A stretch of 64,000 bases of DNA, taken from Martelella alba (GTDB lineage: Bacteria > Pseudomonadota > Gammaproteobacteria > Enterobacterales > Enterobacteriaceae). Location: positions 124,001 to 188,000 of the forward strand of contig NZ_SZPQ01000002.1 of assembly GCF_005217455.1 (NCBI RefSeq), given 5' to 3'. The position numbers and the translations under genes were made by a program. Below the pieces are notes generated by a model, which was given only the letters and a program-made list of their open reading frames with translations, was not told the DNA's origin and did no database searches. Shown in pieces: positions 59,240 to 64,000 of this stretch; position 1 is the stretch's first letter; every line of letters begins with the position of its first letter.

Positions 59240-60967
59240 TTGGAAAGCGGTACCATTTTCAGTTTATTTATCATCGGCTCATTGCTGGTGGGCGGCAGCA
59301 TAGTGTTAAGCTCCTTCTCATCCCGGTTGGGCATTCCCATTCTGGTCATTTTTCTCGCCATCGGCATGCTGGCCGGCGTTGACGGCCTGGGCGGCATCGG
59401 TTTTGATAATTATCCGATGGCCTATCTCATCAGCAATCTGGCCTTGGCGATAATACTTCTGGACGGGGGAATGCGTACCCGCGCCGCGTCTTTCCGCGTC
59501 GCCATGTGGCCTGCCCTGTCGCTATCGACGGTGGGCGTGATGATCACGGCCGGCCTGACTGGAGTGGTCGCCGCCTGGTTGTTCAGTCTTAATCTGGTGG
59601 AAGGATTACTTATCGGCGCCATCGTCGGTTCCACCGACGCTGCCGCCGTCTTCTCGCTGCTCGGCGACAAAGGCTTGAATGAACGCGTCAACTCGACACT
59701 GGAAATCGAATCCGGCTATAACGATCCGATGGCGGTTTTTTTAACCGTTACCTTGATAAGCATGATCCAGCAAAAGCAAACCCATCCCGATTGGATGTTT
59801 TTACTGGATTTTTTCCGTGAATTCGGTCTGGGCGTACTCTTCGGTCTGGGCGGCGGCTGGCTTTTGCAGCAGGCCGTGAATCGCATTTCCCTGGCCGGCG
59901 GTCTTTATCCGCTGCTGGCGCTCAGCGGCGGCATCATGGTGTTTTCCCTGGCCAACACGCTGGGGGGCAGTGGAATACTGGCAGTCTACCTGTGTGGTTT
60001 TATTCTGGGCAACCGGCCGATACGCAACCGCCACGGGATTCTGCAGACCTTTGACGGCATGGCCTGGCTAAGCCAGATCGGCATGTTTTTGGTGCTGGGA
60101 CTGCTGGTCAATCCCCACGACTTATGGTTTATCGCCGCCCCGGCCTTGCTGCTGTCGCTGTGGCTGATGCTGGTGGCCCGGCCGTTATCCATTCTGGTGG
60201 GGTTGCTGCCGTTTCGCAATTTCACCACCCGTGAGCGCTTTTTCCTGTCCTGGGTGGGACTGCGCGGTGCGGTGCCCATTATCCTGGCGGTCTTTCCCAT
60301 GATGGCCGGTTTGGAAAACGCCAGGCTTTTTTTCAACGTCGCGTTTTTCATCGTGCTGATCTCGCTGCTCTTGCAAGGCACGTCGCTGGAATACGCGGCT
60401 AAATTGGCCCGGGTCATCGTTCCGCCCACCGCGTCGCCCATCAACCGGGTCGGCATGGACATTCATCCGGAAAACCCCTGGGAACAATTCATTTATCAGC
60501 TCGGCAATGAAAACTGGTGCGTGGGCGCCATGCTGCGGGATTTGAAAATGCCGAAACATACCCGCATCGCCGCGCTGTTCCGCGATAATGTCCTGTTGCA
60601 TCCCACCGGCAACACCCGGCTCAAGGAAGGCGATGTTTTGTGCGTTATCGGTCGGGAACGCGATTTGCCGGCCCTGGGCCGTCTGTTTAGCCAGTCGCCG
60701 CCGGTCGCGCTGGATCAACGCTTCTTCGGCGATTTCATTCTTGAGGCGGAGGCGAAACTGGCCGATGTAGCGGCTATTTACGGCCTGGATTTCGTTGAGA
60801 AGGACGATGTTAAAACCACCTTGGGCGAATACGTCATGCAACTGCTCGGCGGCGGCGAACCGGTGGTGGGCGATAACGCCATCGCGGAGGGATTGGTCTG
60901 GACCGTGGCGGAAAAAGACGAACAGCAAGTCAGTAAAATCGGCATCAAGATCGCCGAGGACCCCTAG
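59240..60967 (+). CDS. nhaP2: K+/H+ antiporter NhaP2 (CvrA)
   Basis: Inner-membrane CPA1 antiporter exporting potassium for protons, tied to osmotic and volume control. The 575 residues comprise about twelve spans (1-390), including the ion-site region [16 protein letters not shown] and [11 protein letters not shown] cytoplasmic TrkA-C/RCK_C region follows (about 400-480, [28 protein letters not shown]) with a CorC/HlyC-type end. The start is TTG at 59240 with AAGGAGA eight bases upstream; it aligns exactly with the E. coli N-terminus, and no better ATG exists. Confidence 0.95.
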   Translation: MESGTIFSLFIIGSLLVGGSIVLSSFSSRLGIPILVIFLAIGMLAGVDGLGGIGFDNYPMAYLISNLALAIILLDGGMRTRAASFRVAMWPALSLSTVGVMITAGLTGVVAAWLFSLNLVEGLLIGAIVGSTDAAAVFSLLGDKGLNERVNSTLEIESGYNDPMAVFLTVTLISMIQQKQTHPDWMFLLDFFREFGLGVLFGLGGGWLLQQAVNRISLAGGLYPLLALSGGIMVFSLANTLGGSGILAVYLCGFILGNRPIRNRHGILQTFDGMAWLSQIGMFLVLGLLVNPHDLWFIAAPALLLSLWLMLVARPLSILVGLLPFRNFTTRERFFLSWVGLRGAVPIILAVFPMMAGLENARLFFNVAFFIVLISLLLQGTSLEYAAKLARVIVPPTASPINRVGMDIHPENPWEQFIYQLGNENWCVGAMLRDLKMPKHTRIAALFRDNVLLHPTGNTRLKEGDVLCVIGRERDLPALGRLFSQSPPVALDQRFFGDFILEAEAKLADVAAIYGLDFVEKDDVKTTLGEYVMQLLGGGEPVVGDNAIAEGLVWTVAEKDEQQVSKIGIKIAEDP

Positions 60968-60969
60968 CG

Positions 60970-61404
60970 TCAGGACAAGGATTCAGCCGCGGCATGCACC
61001 TGGGCCAACACGCGCATGACGGCTTGCATTTGCGACGGGTCGACATTTTCCAGTATTTCCTTGCCGATGGCGTCCGCTTCGCTGCGAACTTTGACATACA
61101 GCGCTTTACCGTCGGCTGTCACGATGAGCAGTTTTTTCCGGCGATCGGCTGATGTCGGTATCCTTTGCACCAGACCGGTTTTCACCAACCGATCCACCAT
61201 GGTCACGATTGTGGCGCCCTCCACGCCCAGTACCTGGGCCAGTTCGCTCTGCGATAACGGCGATGGCGCGCTGGCGATGGCCGCCACCGCAACCCAGCTG
61301 GCCTGACTCAGTCCCAGGTATTTTAAACGGCGATCGATGGCGGCGCGCAACGCGCGGGAGGTGGAGTGCAACAACCTGGCGAAGGATTTGTATTCGATAT
61401 CCAT
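60970..61404 (-). CDS. MarR-family transcriptional regulator
   Basis: A 144-residue winged-helix regulator. The DNA-binding region shows SQSELAQVLGVEGATIVTMVDRLVKTGLV followed by the wing PTSADRRKKLL, the standard MarR layout, flanked by dimerisation helices. The ATG at 61404 (MDIEYKSFARLLHSTSRAL) is preferred; a GTG at 61446 adds a hydrophobic stretch and overlaps a TTGACA-like promoter box. It is two bases from the end of convergent nhaP2 and follows dadX on the same strand. The target and ligand are unknown. Confidence 0.88.
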   Translation of the reverse strand: MDIEYKSFARLLHSTSRALRAAIDRRLKYLGLSQASWVAVAAIASAPSPLSQSELAQVLGVEGATIVTMVDRLVKTGLVQRIPTSADRRKKLLIVTADGKALYVKVRSEADAIGKEILENVDPSQMQAVMRVLAQVHAAAESLS

Positions 61405-61496
61405 TAGGCAGCTTAAATTTAGTAATAATATGTCAAAAATTAACACACTTTGACGCCGAAGACCATCGACTGGGGGCGGAATGCGCCGCGGCGGCG

Positions 61497-62570
61497 CTAC
61501 CGCGCCACGTCAACCGGTACCCGGGACGCCAGCGCGCACATCAATTCGTAGCCCAGCGTGCCCGCCGACGCGGCCACATCATCGATCTTCACTTGACCGC
61601 CCCATAATTCCACGGGGCTGCCGATATGCGCCGCGGGACAAGGCGTGAGGTCGACCATCAGCATGTCCATGGATACCGCGCCCAGCGTCCGCGTCATTAC
61701 GCCATCAACCCATATCGGCGTACCGGTGGGGGCATGACGCGGGTAACCGTCGGCATAACCGCAGGCCACCACGCCCACCGCCAGGGTTTGCGACGCGCAG
61801 TAGCGGCCGCCATAACCGACCCGCCCGCCCGCCGGCACCTGTTGTATAGCGATAAGTTCGCTCCTGAGGGTCATGACCGGTCTGAGGCCGGTATTGGCGA
61901 TATCACGCCACTCGCCGCTTGGGGACGCGCCGTACAAAATAATACCCGGTCTGACCCATTGGCCATGGGTGTCGGGATGCCACAATGTCGCCGCCGAATT
62001 AGCCAGGCAACGCGGACCGGCCAGGCCGGCCATCGCCTGTTCGACCCGCGCCATCTGTTTGTCTACCCCTTCGGGAAGGTCGGCGGTGGCGAAATGCGTC
62101 ATCAACGTGATCGGGCCGACCTGCGGCAAATCATGCAAACGCTGCCAGGCCCGGCGCAGCCCGGCCTCATCAAACCCCAGTCGGTACATGCCGCTGTTGA
62201 ATTTAAGATAAACCGCCAGCGGGGCCGTTGGCCGGGCGGCGGCGATAGCGTTGAGCTGCCAGTCGCTATGCACCACCGTCGTCAACCCATAGGCATCAAT
62301 GACCGCCAAATCCGCCGGGTGGAAGAAGCCCTCCAGCAACAATACCGGTCCTTGCCAGCCGTTCTCGCGCAACATCACCGCTTCGTTCAAATCCAGCAGG
62401 GCAAAACCGTCGGTGGCGCGCAATGCCTGCCAGATCCGCCCGAGCCCATGACCATAGGCATTGGCCTTGACCACCGACCAGATCCCGATGCCGGGCGTAA
62501 GACGACGAATCACGGACAGATTGGCGGCAAGCGCCTGGCAATCCACCGTGGCCTTGATTGGACGCGGCAT
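61497..62570 (-). CDS. dadX: Catabolic alanine racemase
   Basis: Interconverts L- and D-alanine with pyridoxal phosphate; in alanine catabolism it feeds D-alanine to DadA. The 357 residues have the Schiff-base Lys35 in [10 protein letters not shown] and the second catalytic base Tyr253 in [15 protein letters not shown] lies eight bases before the ATG. It is 34 bases downstream of dadA in the same orientation, the dadAX operon layout of E. coli. Since dadA is frameshifted, dadX may now serve mainly for peptidoglycan D-alanine. Confidence 0.96.
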   Translation of the reverse strand: MPRPIKATVDCQALAANLSVIRRLTPGIGIWSVVKANAYGHGLGRIWQALRATDGFALLDLNEAVMLRENGWQGPVLLLEGFFHPADLAVIDAYGLTTVVHSDWQLNAIAAARPTAPLAVYLKFNSGMYRLGFDEAGLRRAWQRLHDLPQVGPITLMTHFATADLPEGVDKQMARVEQAMAGLAGPRCLANSAATLWHPDTHGQWVRPGIILYGASPSGEWRDIANTGLRPVMTLRSELIAIQQVPAGGRVGYGGRYCASQTLAVGVVACGYADGYPRHAPTGTPIWVDGVMTRTLGAVSMDMLMVDLTPCPAAHIGSPVELWGGQVKIDDVAASAGTLGYELMCALASRVPVDVAR

Positions 62571-62604
62571 ACTTATGCTCCCTTACACTCAGACGACCGG
62601 CGAA

Positions 62605-63893
62605 TTAGACCGGCGAAGGTATGACGCTTGGACGAAAATCGTCGCGATACCTGTCTACTGACAAATCCTCGCAAGGGATCTCCGGCGCAACGCCGCTGAT
62701 GATATCCGCCAATAACCGGCCGGAACCGCATGCCATCGTCCAGCCAAGCGTACCGTGACCGGTATTGAGAAAAAGATTGGCAATGGGCGTTTTACCCACG
62801 ATGGGCGTACCGTCCGGGGTCATGGGACGCAGTCCGGTCCAGAAAACCGCCTGGCCTGTTTCGCCGGCGCCGGGAAATAAGTCGGTCACCACCATCTTAA
62901 GCGTGGCGCGGCGCGATTCGACCAGGTGGGTATTGAAGCCGACGATCTCGGCCATGCCCCCCACCCGAATCCGCTGGTCAAAACGGGTAATGGCGATTTT
63001 GTAAGTCTCGTCCAGCACGGTGGAGACCGGCGCGGCCTGTTCGTTTATCAGCGGCAGGGTCAGGGAATAGCCTTTCAGCGGATAGACCGGGATGCGCAGC
63101 AGATCCCCCAGCATGGCGGTGGAATAGGAGCCCAGCGCCATCACATAGGCATCCCCTTTTACGAGGGTGTCGCCGCAACGCACGCCGGCAATCCGGTCCC
63201 CCGTGCGCAGCAGGCGCTCTATCGGGCAGTGATAGCGAAACGTCACGCCCTGCTCGGCGGCCATCGCCGCCAGTCGCTGGGTAAATAACTGGCAGTCGCC
63301 GGTTTCATCGTTGGGCAAGCGCAGTCCACCGGTCAATTTATGCGCCGCCCCTGCCAGCGCCGGCTCAATCCGGGCCAATTCACGGGCTTCGAGAAGTTCG
63401 AACGGCACGCCCTCATCCCTGAGCACCGCGATATCTTTGGCGGCATTGGCATATATTGCGCCTGGGTGCGAAACAGTTGCAATGTGCCGCCCTGACGGCC
63501 TTCATAGGCGATGCCGGTTTCAGCCCGTAAGGCTTTCAGGCAATCACGGCTGTATTCCGCCAGCCGCACCATCCGGCTTTTATTAAGATGGTAATGTCGA
63601 CTGTCGCAATTGCGCAGCATCTGCCACATCCAGCAAAACTGCCGCCCGGCGCCGTTGATCCGGATAGCCAGGGGCGCATGACGCTGAAACATCCATTTCA
63701 GCGCCTTAAGCGGCACGCCGGGCGCCGCCCAGGGCGCCGCGTAGCCGGGTGAAATCTGACCGGCGTTGCCGGCGCTGGTTTCCATGGCCGGTCCGGCCTG
63801 TCTGTCCAATACCATCACTTCATGGCCCGCCCGTGCAAGATACCAGGCGCTGGCGACGCCGATAACGCCGCTTCCCAAAATAATCACCCGCAT
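62605..63893 (-). pseudogene. dadA: D-amino acid dehydrogenase, frameshifted
   Basis: The intact family protein (432 residues in E. coli) oxidises D-alanine to pyruvate at the membrane. Here the frame starting at 63893 (AGGAAG upstream) encodes the FAD-binding N-terminus ([20 protein letters not shown], then [18 protein letters not shown]) to about residue 155 (LFRTQAQY). It then shifts. The rest ([13 protein letters not shown] to the C-terminus, [34 protein letters not shown]) is intact in another frame ending at 62605. The junction holds CAATATATGCC where CAATATGCC would restore the frame, so the cause is a two-base AT duplication near 63451-63456. No other lesion is visible, so the event is recent or a sequencing error. 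Confidence 0.88.
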
Positions 63894-64000
63894 ATTTCGT
63901 CTTCCTTTGCCGAAATGTGTCACAGTAGAAACAACAGGCTATTCATCATGTTTACTCGCCAATGGTCGAGTGGACGCGGTATTGGCGGCTTTATGCGTAA

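Overview
The window is chromosomal DNA from a gammaproteobacterium of the order Enterobacterales. Nearly every protein has an obvious E. coli counterpart, and much of the gene order follows the E. coli trp-tonB-opp-adhE-hns-galU-purU and sppA-ansA-pncA-gapA-yeaGH blocks. The sequence is moderately GC-rich. Unfused trpG and trpD, degenerate intergenic repeats, several long gene-free spacers where E. coli has genes, and a frameshifted dadA suggest a Serratia/Pectobacteriaceae/Sodalis-like lineage. Sodalis is my best guess, from the style of the repeats and the early gene decay, but this is inference.

Layout. 1-853: 3'-truncated rnm (RNase AM, minus strand). 956-7715: complete tryptophan operon with TrpR operator, leader peptide and attenuator, then trpE, G, D, C(F), B, A. 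7734-13645: a lineage-specific insert holding a UgpBAEC-type carbohydrate ABC importer and a divergent MFS organic-anion transporter. It lies where E. coli has yciGFE. 13711-21532: the conserved ompW, yciC, yciB, yciA, tonB, yciI, cls, yciU block, interrupted by a cysteine-cluster protein with a repeat tail and a small YjbE-like exported protein. 21643-27312: oppABCDF peptide importer. 29085-33641: adhE and hns, flanked by long spacers carrying related repeats. 34271-37579: galU, ugd and a UDP-glucuronate epimerase, a route from glucose-1-phosphate to UDP-galacturonate.

38043-42145: rssB, ychJ, purU, tRNA-Tyr(GUA) followed by a structured tail, and xthA. 42226-49550: topB, ydjA, sppA, ansA-pncA (overlapping), yeaC, msrB. 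49901-57284: gapA (perfect CRP box upstream), yeaD, yeaE, mipA, and yeaGH behind a textbook sigma-54 promoter. 57393-63893: a globin-coupled diguanylate cyclase, nhaP2, a MarR regulator, dadX, and dadA broken by an AT duplication.

The genes are mostly housekeeping: amino-acid synthesis and catabolism, peptide uptake, fermentation, cell-envelope sugar nucleotides, nucleoid and RpoS regulation. I find no CRISPR array, prophage, toxin-antitoxin pair, defence island or clearly new multi-gene system. The points most worth a second look are the intergenic repeat family, the hairpin-rich spacer upstream of the diguanylate cyclase, the structured tail after tRNA-Tyr, the YkgJ-like repeat tail, and the dadA frameshift.
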